From Streptomyces melanogenes (GTDB taxonomy: Bacteria > Actinomycetota > Actinomycetes > Streptomycetales > Streptomycetaceae), in the NCBI RefSeq assembly GCF_014649795.1, contig NZ_BMTS01000006.1:248001-312000 (forward strand): a DNA stretch of 64,000 bases. Direction: 5' to 3'. The notes under the pieces were generated by a model. The model did no database searches and had not been told where the DNA came from. It saw nothing but the letters and a program-made list of their open reading frames with translations. Position 1 is the stretch's first letter, and every line of letters starts with the position of its first letter. A program made the position numbers and the translations under genes. Positions 44,416-53,456 of this stretch are shown here, one piece after another.

Positions 44416-47325
44416 TTGGCTTTCCAGATGCCGGACCGCGGCGGAGGCCCGTCCGGGCCACGGATCAGAGTCGGCCGGCCGTCCCGCCGGGTCCGGACCC
44501 TGCTCATGACACTGGGCATCCTGGCCGTGCTGGCCATGGCGTTCGTCATGTTCGCCGGGTTCTGGACGGACTGGCTCTGGTACCGCTCGGTGCACTATTC
44601 GTCCGTCTTCACCACCACCCTGTGGACCAAGATCGGCCTGTTCTCGGTCTTCGGTCTCCTGATGGCCGTCGCCGTCGGCCTGAACATCTGGCTGGCGCAC
44701 CGGCTGCGGCCGCCGCTCAGCGCGATGTCGCTGGAGCAGCAGAGCCTGGACCGCTACCGGATGGGCATCGCCCCGTTCAAGAAGTGGCTGCTCCTGGGCA
44801 TCACGGCGCTCGTCGGCCTGATCGCCGGAGCCTCCGCCTCCGGGCAGTGGCGCACCTGGCTGCTGTGGGTCAACGGGGTGCCGTTCGGGCAGAAGGACCC
44901 CCAGTTCCACCTGGACGTGTCCTTCTACGCCTTCGACCTGCCCTGGTACCGGTTCCTGGTCGGCTTCGGCTTCGCGGCCACCGTGCTGTCCCTGATCGCC
45001 GCCGCCCTGACGCACTACCTGTACGGCGGGCTGCGCATCACCAGCCCCGGCGCGCGCGCCACCGGCGCGGCCACCGGGCACCTGTCGGTGCTGCTCGGCG
45101 TCTTCGTCGCCCTGAAGGCCGTGGCGTACTGGCTGGACCGGTACGGGCTCGCGGTGAAGTCCAGCGACTTCAAGGCCAGCAGCAACTGGACCGGCCTGCG
45201 GTACGTGGACGCCAACGCCTATCTCCCGGCGAAGACGATCCTCTTCTGCATCGCCGTCATCTGCGCGGTGCTCTTCTTCGCGACGCTGTGGCGCCGCACC
45301 TGGCAGCTCCCGGTGATCGGCTTCGGCCTGATGGTCCTGTCGGCGATCCTGATCGGCGGGCTCTACCCGGCGATCGTCCAGAAGTTCCAGGTCCAGCCGA
45401 ACGAGCAGGCCAAGGAAGCGCCGTACATCCAGAAGAACATCGACGCCACGCGCAAGGCGTACGGCATCGACGCCACCGAGGTGAAGGACTACAAGGGGAC
45501 GACCGCGGCGGAGGACAACGCCAAGCTGCGGGCGGACGCCGACACGGCCGCCAGCTACCGGCTGATCGACCCCAACGTCGTCACCCCCGCCTTCCAGCAG
45601 CTCCAGCAGGAGCGTAAGTACTACCAGTTCGCCGTACCGCTGGACGTGGACCGCTACACGGACAAGGACGGCAAGGAGCAGGACACGGTCGTCGGTCTGC
45701 GCGAGCTGAACCTCAACGGCATCGACAAGCGCAACTGGATCAACGACCACTTCACCTACACCCACGGCTACGGAGTGATCGCGGCCAAGGGCACCAGCGT
45801 GGACTCCACGGGCTCCCCGGACTTCACCGAGTCCGGTCTGCCCACCACGGGCCAGCTCGGTGAGTACGAGCAGCGGATCTACTACGGCGAGAAGACCGAG
45901 CAGTACTCGATCGTCGGCGGTCCGCAGAAGGAGCTCGACTACGAGGCCGAGGGCAAGGGCCAGGAGACGACGAGCTTCAAGGGCAAGGGCGGCGTCAGCC
46001 TCTCCAACCCCTTCAACCGCGCCGCGTACGCGGTGGCCTTCAGCGAGCCGCAGATCCTGTACTCGGGAGCGATCGGCGAGGGCTCGAAGATCCTCTACAA
46101 CCGCACCCCGAAGCAGCGCGTGGAGGCGGTCGCCCCGTGGCTGACCATCGACGGCGACCCGTACCCGGCCAAGATCGGCAAGCGGATCCAGTGGGTCGTC
46201 GACGCGTACACCACGACCAACGGCTATCCCTACGCTTCGCGTACCACGCTCGGTGAGACGACGGCGGACTCGCTGACCACCCGCCAGCGCGCGGTGGTGG
46301 CCCAGCAGAACCAGGTCAACTACATCCGCAACTCGGTGAAGGCCACCGTCGACGCGTACGACGGCACGGTCACGCTGTACCAGTGGGACACCAAGGACCC
46401 GGTCCTCAAGACCTGGATGAAGGCGTTCCCGGGCACGGTGAAGCCGAAGACCGACATCTCCCCGGAGCTGCTGGCCCACCTGCGGTACCCGCAGGACATG
46501 TTCAAGGTCCAGCGCGAGCTGCTCACCCGCTACCACGTCACCAACCCCGCGCAGTTCTACAGCGGCAGTGACGCCTGGCAGGTGCCGGACGACCCGACCA
46601 ACAAGGACGGGGTGGCGGTCCCGCCGTACTACCTGTCGATGAAGATGCCGGGCGCCGAGACGCAGGGGAAGAAGTTCTCCCTGACCACGACGTTCACACC
46701 GAACGGCAGGCCCAACCTCGGCGGGTTCATGGCGATCGACGCGGACGCGGCCAGCAAGGACTACGGCACGATCAGACTGCTCAGGGTCACGGACAACGTC
46801 CAGGGCCCGCAGCAGGTGCAGAGCAAGCTGAACGGTCTGCCGGAGGTCGCCGAGTTCGTACGGAACCTGCGAGGCAGCGACTCCGAGATCGACTACGGCA
46901 ATCTGCTGACCGTGCCGCTGGGCGGCGGGTTCCTGTACATCGAGCCGGTGTACGCGCGCGGTGGCTCAGCCAACTACCCGCTCCTGAAGAAGGTCGGCGT
47001 CTCCTACGGGGACAAGACCGTCTTCAAGGACACCCTGGCGCAGGCGCTGAACGCGGTGTTCGGCGTGGACGGCTCCGAGCCGCCGCCCGCGACCAAGCCG
47101 CCGACGGACACCACCAAGCCGCCGTCCACCGGGACGAACGCCACGGTGGAACAGGCCATCAAGGACGCCCAGAAGGCCTGGGACGACGGCCAGAAGGCGC
47201 TGCAGAAGGGCGACTTCGCGGCGTACGGCAAGGCCCAGCAGGAGCTCCAGGCGGCGCTCCAGCGGGCCGCCGACGCCGAGGCCAAGGCCAAGGGGTCGAC
47301 CGGGGGGTCGGGCAGCGGCGGGTAA
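44416..47325 (+). CDS. UPF0182 family large membrane protein
   Basis: A protein of about 969 residues. The first third has seven to eight transmembrane helices (from about residue 30 to 330), with FWTDWLWYRSV and WRTWLLWVNG conserved; the rest is a large extracytoplasmic domain, and the tail is Pro/Thr-rich then a helical Ala/Gln segment. Function is unknown across actinobacteria. The start is uncertain: TTG 44416 has a perfect GAGGTG 6 nt ahead, GTG 44407 and ATG 44428 are alternatives. Confidence 0.88.
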   Translation: MAFQMPDRGGGPSGPRIRVGRPSRRVRTLLMTLGILAVLAMAFVMFAGFWTDWLWYRSVHYSSVFTTTLWTKIGLFSVFGLLMAVAVGLNIWLAHRLRPPLSAMSLEQQSLDRYRMGIAPFKKWLLLGITALVGLIAGASASGQWRTWLLWVNGVPFGQKDPQFHLDVSFYAFDLPWYRFLVGFGFAATVLSLIAAALTHYLYGGLRITSPGARATGAATGHLSVLLGVFVALKAVAYWLDRYGLAVKSSDFKASSNWTGLRYVDANAYLPAKTILFCIAVICAVLFFATLWRRTWQLPVIGFGLMVLSAILIGGLYPAIVQKFQVQPNEQAKEAPYIQKNIDATRKAYGIDATEVKDYKGTTAAEDNAKLRADADTAASYRLIDPNVVTPAFQQLQQERKYYQFAVPLDVDRYTDKDGKEQDTVVGLRELNLNGIDKRNWINDHFTYTHGYGVIAAKGTSVDSTGSPDFTESGLPTTGQLGEYEQRIYYGEKTEQYSIVGGPQKELDYEAEGKGQETTSFKGKGGVSLSNPFNRAAYAVAFSEPQILYSGAIGEGSKILYNRTPKQRVEAVAPWLTIDGDPYPAKIGKRIQWVVDAYTTTNGYPYASRTTLGETTADSLTTRQRAVVAQQNQVNYIRNSVKATVDAYDGTVTLYQWDTKDPVLKTWMKAFPGTVKPKTDISPELLAHLRYPQDMFKVQRELLTRYHVTNPAQFYSGSDAWQVPDDPTNKDGVAVPPYYLSMKMPGAETQGKKFSLTTTFTPNGRPNLGGFMAIDADAASKDYGTIRLLRVTDNVQGPQQVQSKLNGLPEVAEFVRNLRGSDSEIDYGNLLTVPLGGGFLYIEPVYARGGSANYPLLKKVGVSYGDKTVFKDTLAQALNAVFGVDGSEPPPATKPPTDTTKPPSTGTNATVEQAIKDAQKAWDDGQKALQKGDFAAYGKAQQELQAALQRAADAEAKAKGSTGGSGSGG

Positions 47326-47371
47326 ACCGGTCAAGGCTCCGTTCCGCGTCGTGATACGTTGTATTCACCGA

Positions 47372-47445
47372 CGCGGGGTGGAGCAGCTCGGTAGCTCGCT
47401 GGGCTCATAACCCAGAGGTCGCAGGTTCAAATCCTGTCCCCGCTA
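47372..47445 (+). tRNA. Initiator tRNA-fMet (CAT), copy 1
   Basis: A 74-nt cloverleaf with CAT anticodon. The three G-C pairs of the anticodon stem (GGG/CCC) and the mismatch at position 1-72 are initiator signatures. CCA is not encoded. It is followed by a hairpin terminator. It is identical to the copy at 49530. Confidence 0.96.
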
Positions 47446-47451
47446 CTCACG

Positions 47452-47489
47452 GACGAGGGCCCGGATCCATCAGGATCCGGGCCCTCGTC
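47452..47489 (+). terminator. Terminator of tRNA-fMet copy 1
   Basis: A perfect 17-bp stem (47452-47468 with 47473-47489) with an ATCA loop, then GATTT. Its GGGCCCGGATCC core is shared with the terminator of copy 2. Confidence 0.9.
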
Positions 47490-47616
47490 GATTTGCGTGT
47501 CCGGATGTGCCCCTGCTGCGTTTGGCTTATCTCTCTGTGGGCATGTCGACAAAACGCTGTAGTGACCTCACTGGCTGCGGTATACCAGGTGTACGGCGGT
47601 TGCGGGTGGTGCGACG

Positions 47617-49446
47617 ATGGTATTTATGGGGGACAGGGCAACTCTGTTGGAGACAGGGCGGTTTGCGCGGATGCGCTCCGATGACGCCGCCGATGCCGAG
47701 ACCGAGGCACGGCACCGGCGTGCTGCCGACAGCGGCGACGCCGCGTCCATGAGCGTTCTCGGATCCATGCTCCTGCGCCGCGGTGACCTCGACAGCGCCG
47801 AGCCCTATCTGCGCGGCGCCACCGCCGAGGGCGACCGCGCCGCGGCCAACAACCTGGGCGTACTGCTGCACCAGCGCGGATACGCGGACGAGGCGGCCGG
47901 GTGGTGGCGCATCGCCGCCGTCGCGGGCTCCGCCGCCGCGGCGCACGCGCTGGGCCGGCACTACCGCGAGCGCGGCGACGAGCCGGCGGCCGAGTACTGG
48001 CTGCGCCAGTCCGCGGAGCAGGGCCACGCGCTGGGGGCGTACGCCCTGGCGGACCTGCTGGAGCACCGCTCCGACGTGGGCGCCGAGCGCTGGCTGCGCG
48101 CCGCCGCCGAGCAGGGGCACCGGGAGGCCGCGTACCGCCTCGCGCGGCTCATCGACCAGCGCGCCGAGCGGGACAGCGGGGAGTCTGACATCGCTGTCGA
48201 GGCCGAGCAGGCCGCCGACGCCAAGGACGCGGGGGCGGGCGGCGTCGAGGCCGAGCAGTGGTACCGCCAGGCCGCCGCGCGCGGCCACCGGCGGGCCGCG
48301 CTGCACCTCGGCGCGATCCTGGAGAAGCGCGGCGAGCTGAAGGAGGCCGGGCGCTGGTACCTGACCTCGGCCAAGGACGGCGAGGCCAAGGCGGCCTGCG
48401 CGCTCGGGTTCCTGCTGCGGGACGCGGGCGACGAGGAGAGCGCGGCCGTGTGGTGGCTGCGCGCCGCCCAGGACGGCGACGGCAACGCCGCCAACGCGCT
48501 GGGCGCGCTGCACGCGGCCCGGGGCGAGCCGCAGACCGCCGAGCGCTGGTACCGGGCGGCGATGGACGCCGGGGACGACAACGGGGCGTACAACCTGGCG
48601 CTGCTGTGCGCCGCCCAGGAGCGGACCGCGCAGGCCGAGCAGTGGTACCGGCGCGCCGCGTACGCGGGGCACCGCGAGGCGGCCAACGCGCTCGCCGTGC
48701 TGCTGCTCCAGGCCGGCGACGCGACCGGGGCCGAGCCGTGGTTCTCCAAGGCGGCCGAGGCGGGCAGCGTGGACGCGGCCTTCAACCTGGGCATCCTCTT
48801 CGCCAGCCGCGACGACGACCGCGCCGCCCTGAAGTGGTACGAGCGGGCGGCGGCGGCCGGGCACACCGAGGCGGCCCTCCAGGTCGGCATGGCGCTGCTC
48901 AGGGACGGCGAGGAGGCGGCCGCCGAGCGGCACCTGCGGTGTGCGGCGGGCGGCGGCAGCGCGGAGGCGGCGTTCCGGCTCGCCACCGTGCTCGACGCGC
49001 GCCAGCCGCCGCCGGGTGCGCCGGTGCTCGGCGAGCCGGTGGCCGAGAAGACGGAGTGTGAGGAGTGGTACGAGCGGGCGGCCGCGCAGGGGCACCGGCG
49101 GGCCCAGGTCCGCGTCGGCATGCTCGCGGCGGCCCGGGGCGACCAGGAGGGTGCGGCGCGCTGGTACCGGGAGGCGGCCGAGGCGGGCAGCCGCAACGGC
49201 GCCTTCAACCTCGGGCTGCTGCTGGCCCGCGAGGGGCGGGAGCGGGAGGCCGCGCTGTGGTGGACCCGGGCCGCCAACGCGGGGCACGGGCGTGCGGCGC
49301 TGCGGCTCGCGCTGCTGGCCGCGCGGTGCGGGGAGCTGGCGGAGGGGCAGCGGTGGTGTGCGCGGGCCGTGGAGCTGGGGCCGGCGGAGGTGGCTGAGCG
49401 GGCGGCTCGGCTGCGGGAGGCTCTCCACCAGGAGCTGACGGCCTGA
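47617..49446 (+). CDS. Sel1/TPR-repeat protein
   Basis: A 609-residue all-helical protein with about fifteen Sel1-like repeats of 36 residues, each with A..G...A...LG..L......A..WY-like spacing. Such proteins are scaffolds for protein complexes. There is no signal peptide or enzyme domain. ATG 47617 has GGGTGG 6 nt upstream; ATG 47626 is an alternative. The gene is enclosed by two identical tRNA-fMet genes. Confidence 0.9.
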   Translation: MVFMGDRATLLETGRFARMRSDDAADAETEARHRRAADSGDAASMSVLGSMLLRRGDLDSAEPYLRGATAEGDRAAANNLGVLLHQRGYADEAAGWWRIAAVAGSAAAAHALGRHYRERGDEPAAEYWLRQSAEQGHALGAYALADLLEHRSDVGAERWLRAAAEQGHREAAYRLARLIDQRAERDSGESDIAVEAEQAADAKDAGAGGVEAEQWYRQAAARGHRRAALHLGAILEKRGELKEAGRWYLTSAKDGEAKAACALGFLLRDAGDEESAAVWWLRAAQDGDGNAANALGALHAARGEPQTAERWYRAAMDAGDDNGAYNLALLCAAQERTAQAEQWYRRAAYAGHREAANALAVLLLQAGDATGAEPWFSKAAEAGSVDAAFNLGILFASRDDDRAALKWYERAAAAGHTEAALQVGMALLRDGEEAAAERHLRCAAGGGSAEAAFRLATVLDARQPPPGAPVLGEPVAEKTECEEWYERAAAQGHRRAQVRVGMLAAARGDQEGAARWYREAAEAGSRNGAFNLGLLLAREGREREAALWWTRAANAGHGRAALRLALLAARCGELAEGQRWCARAVELGPAEVAERAARLREALHQELTA

Positions 49447-49529
49447 CCCCGTGCGCTCCGGCGTGCAAGCGGGGTGCGCCGATCGGGTTTGCGCTGGTCC
49501 GTGCGGTGACGTACTGTTGGGTTTACCGA

Positions 49530-49606
49530 CGCGGGGTGGAGCAGCTCGGTAGCTCGCTGGGCTCATAACCCAGAGGTCGCAGGTTCAAATCCTGTCCCCG
49601 CTACCA
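49530..49606 (+). tRNA. Initiator tRNA-fMet (CAT), copy 2
   Basis: The same 74-nt sequence as copy 1, with CCA encoded at 49604-49606. The 5' flank ACCGA is also shared. Confidence 0.96.
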
Positions 49607-49612
49607 AGTATT

Positions 49613-49643
49613 CAGGGCCCGGATCCAATGGATCCGGGCCCTG
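49613..49643 (+). terminator. Terminator of tRNA-fMet copy 2
   Basis: Stem 49613-49626 with 49630-49643, AAT loop, followed by TTTCG. Confidence 0.9.
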
Positions 49644-49671
49644 TTTCGTATGTCCACGTGCGGGCCGGTGG

Positions 49672-49723
49672 GTGGTTTGTGCCCACCCGTTCCGCCCTTG
49701 CGGAACGCCTGCCCACAAACCAC
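49672..49723. repeat. Nested inverted repeat after the Fur gene
   Basis: Outer arms GTGGTTTGTG (49672-49681) and CACAAACCAC (49714-49723) enclose inner arms GTTCCGC (49689-49695) and GCGGAAC (49700-49706). It lies at the 3' side of the Fur-family gene. It may be its terminator or a separate RNA element. Confidence 0.55.
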
Positions 49724-49779
49724 GGGGGACGGGGAGGTGCGGCCGGAACCGCTGGGGCGGAAAGGTCCCGCCGGCCGCT

Positions 49780-50196
49780 CTAGGCCTTCGCGCAGTCCGG
49801 GCACACGCCCCGGTACGTGACCTCGACGTCCGAGATCGTGAAGCCGAAGCGTTCCGTCGCGGGGAGGTCCGTGAGCGGGTTGCCCGTGGGGTGGACGTCG
49901 CGGATCGCGCCGCACAGGGCGCAGACCAGGTGCTGGTGCGGCCGGTGCGCGTTCGGGTCGTACCGCTTGGCGCGGCGGTCCGTGGAGACCTCGATGACCT
50001 CGCCCAGCGTCACCATCTCGCCCAGCGTGTTGTAGACGGTCGCGCGGGAGATCTCGGGCAGCTTGGCCACCGCACGCGCGTGGACCTCGTCCGCCGTCAG
50101 GTGCATGTGGTCCCCGTCGAGGACCTCGGCCACGACACGCCGCTGGGCGGTCATGCGCCAGCCGCGTCCGCGAAGTCGTTCCAGCAGGTCACTCAT
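49780..50196 (-). CDS. Fur-family peroxide-type regulator
   Basis: A 138-residue Fur-family protein. The winged helix (RMTAQRRVV, EISRATVYNTLGEM) is followed by HRPHQHLVC and the structural zinc pairs CALC near residue 93 and CPDC near 132. It is divergent from a catalase with a palindromic operator between them, the layout of CatR-CatA in Streptomyces and FurA-KatG in mycobacteria, so it is probably a PerR-like repressor released by peroxide. ATG 50196 is a natural family start. Confidence 0.9.
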   Translation of the reverse strand: MSDLLERLRGRGWRMTAQRRVVAEVLDGDHMHLTADEVHARAVAKLPEISRATVYNTLGEMVTLGEVIEVSTDRRAKRYDPNAHRPHQHLVCALCGAIRDVHPTGNPLTDLPATERFGFTISDVEVTYRGVCPDCAKA

Positions 50197-50256
50197 AAGG
50201 GCCAGCCTAACAGCCGGGGGAGCGTATCCCGAACGGGTGTGACTTTGGATGGTCAC

Positions 50257-50284
50257 TTGACTTAGACAATGTCCATTGTAGGAT
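50257..50284 (+). promoter_or_regulatory. Catalase promoter with CatR/PerR-like operator
   Basis: TTGACT (50257-50262) and TAGGAT (50279-50284) form a good promoter. Between them ACAATG (50266-50271) and CATTGT (50274-50279) are a perfect inverted repeat, right for a Fur-family repressor that blocks RNA polymerase. Confidence 0.75.
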
Positions 50285-50340
50285 CGGAAGCGGCTCAGGC
50301 CAAGGGACAGGACCAGCAGGTAATGACGCAGGAGGCGCAC

Positions 50341-51792
50341 GTGACGCAGGGACCGCTCACCACGGAGGCCGGGGCGCCGGTAGGCGACAACCAGAACAGC
50401 GAGACCGCCGGCGTCGGCGGTCCGGTGCTTCTCCAGGACCAGCTGCTCCTGGAGAAGCTCGCGCACTTCAACCGGGAGCGCATCCCGGAGCGCATCGTCC
50501 ACGCGCGCGGTGCGGGCGCGTACGGCACGTTCACGGTGACCCGCGACGTCACCCAGTGGACGCGCGCGAAGTTCCTCTCCGAGGTCGGCAAGCAGACCGA
50601 GACGTTCCTGCGCTTCTCCACCGTGGCCGGCAGCCTCGGCTCGGCCGACGCCGTGCGCGACCCGCGAGGCTTCGCCCTGAAGTTCTACACGGAGGAGGGG
50701 AACTACGACCTGGTCGGCAACAACACGCCCGTCTTCTTCATCAAGGACGCCATCAAGTTCCCCGACTTCATCCACACCCAGAAGCGCGACCCGTACACGG
50801 GCTCCCAGGAGGCCGACAACGTGTGGGACTTCTGGGGTCTGAGCCCCGAGTCGACGCATCAGGTCACCTGGCTCTTCGGCGACCGAGGCATCCCGGCCAC
50901 GCTGCGCCACATGAACGGGTACGGCTCGCACACGTACCAGTGGAACAACGAGGCGGGCGAGGTCTTCTGGGTCAAGTACCACTTCAAGACCGACCAGGGC
51001 ATCAAGAACCTCACCCAGGCCGAGGCCAACAAGCTCGCCGGTGAGGACCCCGACAGCCACCAGCGCGACCTGCGCGAGTCCATCGAGCGCGGCGAGTTCC
51101 CGAGCTGGACGGTCCAGGTGCAGATCATGCCCGCGGCCGACGCGGCGACGTACCGCTTCAACCCGTTCGACCTCACCAAGGTGTGGCCGCACGAGGACTA
51201 CCCGCCGATCGAGATCGGCAAGCTGGAGCTCAACCGCAACCCGGAGAACGTCTTCGCCGAGGTCGAGCAGTCGATCTTCAGCCCGGCGCACTTCGTGCCC
51301 GGCATCGGCCCCTCGCCGGACAAGATGCTCCAGGGCCGCCTGTTCGCGTACGGCGACGCGCACCGCTACCGCGTCGGCATCAACGCCGACCACCTGCCGG
51401 TGAACCGCCCGCACGCCACCGAGGCGCGCACCCACTCCCGCGACGGCTTCCTGTACGACGGCCGCCACAAGGGCGCGAAGAACTACGAGCCGAACAGCTT
51501 CGGCGGCCCGCACCAGACGGACCGTCCGCTGTGGCAGCCGGTTCCGGTCGCCGACGCGACGGGCAACCACGCGGCCCCGGTCCACGCCGAGGACGACGAC
51601 TTCGTCCAGGCAGGCACCCTGTACCGGATGTTCTCCGAGGACGAGAAGGCCCGTCTGATCGAGAACCTCTCCGGGTTCATCGCCAAGGTCTCGCGCGACG
51701 ACATCGCCGAGCGCGCGATCGAGAACTTCCGCAAGGCGGACGGAGACTTCGGCAAGCGGCTGGAGGCCGCGGTCCAGGCCCTGCGCGGCTGA
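50341..51792 (+). CDS. Monofunctional heme catalase
   Basis: A 483-residue clade 3-type catalase. The distal His lies in RIVHARGAGAYG near residue 53, the distal Asn in VGNNTPVFF near 126, and the proximal heme Tyr in RLFAYGDAHRYR near 336. It disproportionates hydrogen peroxide. GTG 50341 has GGAGG 5 nt upstream; ATG 50269 lies before the likely transcription start, and ATG 50323 has no Shine-Dalgarno. It is controlled by the divergent Fur-family protein. Confidence 0.95.
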   Translation: MTQGPLTTEAGAPVGDNQNSETAGVGGPVLLQDQLLLEKLAHFNRERIPERIVHARGAGAYGTFTVTRDVTQWTRAKFLSEVGKQTETFLRFSTVAGSLGSADAVRDPRGFALKFYTEEGNYDLVGNNTPVFFIKDAIKFPDFIHTQKRDPYTGSQEADNVWDFWGLSPESTHQVTWLFGDRGIPATLRHMNGYGSHTYQWNNEAGEVFWVKYHFKTDQGIKNLTQAEANKLAGEDPDSHQRDLRESIERGEFPSWTVQVQIMPAADAATYRFNPFDLTKVWPHEDYPPIEIGKLELNRNPENVFAEVEQSIFSPAHFVPGIGPSPDKMLQGRLFAYGDAHRYRVGINADHLPVNRPHATEARTHSRDGFLYDGRHKGAKNYEPNSFGGPHQTDRPLWQPVPVADATGNHAAPVHAEDDDFVQAGTLYRMFSEDEKARLIENLSGFIAKVSRDDIAERAIENFRKADGDFGKRLEAAVQALRG

Positions 51793-51821
51793 ACAGCACT
51801 GGATCGCTTGTCGTAGGCAGT

Positions 51822-51856
51822 CAGAGGGCCGGATCCCCGCGGGGGCCGGCCCTCTG
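51822..51856. terminator. Terminator between catalase and CBS-domain gene
   Basis: An 11-bp stem (51822-51832 with 51846-51856) with an inner CCCCGCGGGG palindrome, between convergent genes. Confidence 0.8.
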
Positions 51857-51890
51857 CGCGTGCGCGGGTGCCGGGCGGTTCGCCGACCGG

Positions 51891-52292
51891 CTAGCCGACC
51901 AGTTCGGCCGGGTGGCGCCGGGTCGGGGCCCAGCAGCGGATGATGTCGCGGACCGAGACCACGCCGACGGGGCCGGCCCCGTCGAGGACGATCAGGTGCC
52001 GGAAGCCGCCGTGCGACATCGCGTCGGCGGCCTCGTCCAGGGTCCAGCCCGGCGCCGCGAACACGACGTCGGTGGTGGTGTGCGTGCTCGCGGTCTCGCG
52101 GTCCGGGTCCTGGCCCTGGCCCAGGGAGTTGAGGATGTCGCGCTCGGTGAGGATGCCGAGCCCGCTGGTGTCGGGGTCGAGGACGACGGCCGCTCCGACG
52201 CGGCGCGCGGCCATCAGCCGGGCCGCCTGGCGGAGGGTGTGCGCGGGTCCGATGGTGAGGACCACCGTGCTCATGGCGTCACGGACGAGCAT
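51891..52292 (-). CDS. CBS-domain pair protein
   Basis: A 133-residue protein of two CBS domains (VRDAMS..., ILTERDIL; then ...HLIVLDGAG, VVSVRDII). Such modules bind adenosyl nucleotides and sense energy state. ATG 52292 was chosen because the AAGGAGG lies 11 nt upstream; GTG 52304 would begin right after it. A perfect palindrome lies in the 5' flank. Confidence 0.88.
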   Translation of the reverse strand: MLVRDAMSTVVLTIGPAHTLRQAARLMAARRVGAAVVLDPDTSGLGILTERDILNSLGQGQDPDRETASTHTTTDVVFAAPGWTLDEAADAMSHGGFRHLIVLDGAGPVGVVSVRDIIRCWAPTRRHPAELVG

Positions 52293-52324
52293 GGATGGAG
52301 CCACCTCCTTGGTGAACCCCCGTG

Positions 52325-52344
52325 TCCCGTACGGAAGTACGGGA
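52325..52344. promoter_or_regulatory. Palindrome upstream of the CBS-domain gene
   Basis: TCCCGTAC (52325-52332) and GTACGGGA (52337-52344) around GGAA, 33 bp before the start. It may be an operator or a leader hairpin. Confidence 0.4.
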
Positions 52345-52486
52345 ACGAGAACGGATTCACAAGTTCACAAGTGGGGGGACTCCTAGAGTTGCATCACGGA
52401 GTGCACGTCAACAAGAGGGTGGTAGAGGTCAGTTGAGGGGCGCGTAAAAGTACGACCCACGCCCCTCTCGCGCCTCAGCGGCGCGA

Positions 52487-52513
52487 GCGGGCCGGGGACG
52501 CGCCCCGGCCCGC
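52487..52513 (-). terminator. Terminator of hisN
   Basis: An 11-bp GC stem (52487-52497 with 52503-52513) and 5-nt loop just after the hisN stop on the minus strand. Confidence 0.75.
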
Positions 52514-52517
52514 CGCC

Positions 52518-53318
52518 TCAGTCCGCCGTGCCCACGTAGTTCAGCAGCTCGTCGTGGAGCAGGCCGTTGGAGGCCGCCGCGTTGCCGCTGTGCGGGCCCT
52601 CCTGGCCGTCCAGACCGGTGAAGACGCCACCCGCCTCCTGCACCACGATCACGTTCGCCGCCATGTCCCACAGCGACAGCTCCGGCTCGGCGCAGATGTC
52701 GACCGACCCCTCGGCGACCATCATGTACGGCCAGAAGTCGCCGTACGCGCGCGTGCGCCAGCACGCCCGGGTCAGATCCAGGAAGTCGTCGAGCTTGCCG
52801 CGCTCCTCCCAGCCGCTCAGCGAGGAGTACGCGAACGACGCGTCCGCCAGCTTCGACACGCTGGAGACCTTCAGCCGGGTCGCCTGCGACAGACTGCGGC
52901 CGGTGTACGCGCCGTGCCCCTTCGCCGCCCACCAGCGCCGGTTCAGAGCGGGCGCCGACACCACGCCGACCACCGGCCGGTAGCCGCCCTCGCCCGCCTC
53001 CATCAGCGCGATCAGCGTCGCCCAGACAGGCACCCCGCGCACGTAGTTCTTGGTGCCGTCGATCGGGTCGATCACCCAGCGGCGCGGACCCGTGCCCTCC
53101 AGGCCGTACTCCTCGCCCAGGATCGCGTCCCGCGGCCGCGCCCGCTGGAGATGGCCGCGGATCAGCTCTTCGGCGGCCTTGTCGGCCTCGCTCACCGGCG
53201 TCATGTCCGGCTTGGTCTCGACCTTGAGGTCGAGCGCCTTGAACCGGTCCATGGTGGCGGCGTCGGCGGCGTCCGCGAGGACGTGGGCGAGTCGCAGATC
53301 ATCGTGGTAGTCGGGCAT
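52518..53318 (-). CDS. hisN: Histidinol-phosphatase (inositol monophosphatase family)
   Basis: A 266-residue protein of the inositol monophosphatase fold. Metal motifs are GEEYG near residue 69, DPIDGTKNY near 85 and LWDMAAN near 207. In Streptomyces the close homologue is the HisN-type histidinol-phosphatase; other IMPase substrates are possible. ATG 53318 has AACCTA (TAGGTT on the minus strand) 7 nt away, which fits a leaderless start. Confidence 0.85.
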   Translation of the reverse strand: MPDYHDDLRLAHVLADAADAATMDRFKALDLKVETKPDMTPVSEADKAAEELIRGHLQRARPRDAILGEEYGLEGTGPRRWVIDPIDGTKNYVRGVPVWATLIALMEAGEGGYRPVVGVVSAPALNRRWWAAKGHGAYTGRSLSQATRLKVSSVSKLADASFAYSSLSGWEERGKLDDFLDLTRACWRTRAYGDFWPYMMVAEGSVDICAEPELSLWDMAANVIVVQEAGGVFTGLDGQEGPHSGNAAASNGLLHDELLNYVGTAD

Positions 53319-53456
53319 GGCCACCAACCTATCGACCAGCACCTCCGGCGACCACACGGCCCGGGATGCGGACACCGGCCGCCCGGGGCTATTGACAGTG
53401 CGGGGGCGCGCGTCAACTCTGAGGACCAGCCGGCTCGCACGGCCCGGGGAGGCGCG

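Noticed and set aside
47372..49606. Integration site of a mobile element at the tRNA genes
   Set aside because: No integrase, excisionase or partial tRNA copy is present; both tRNA genes are complete.
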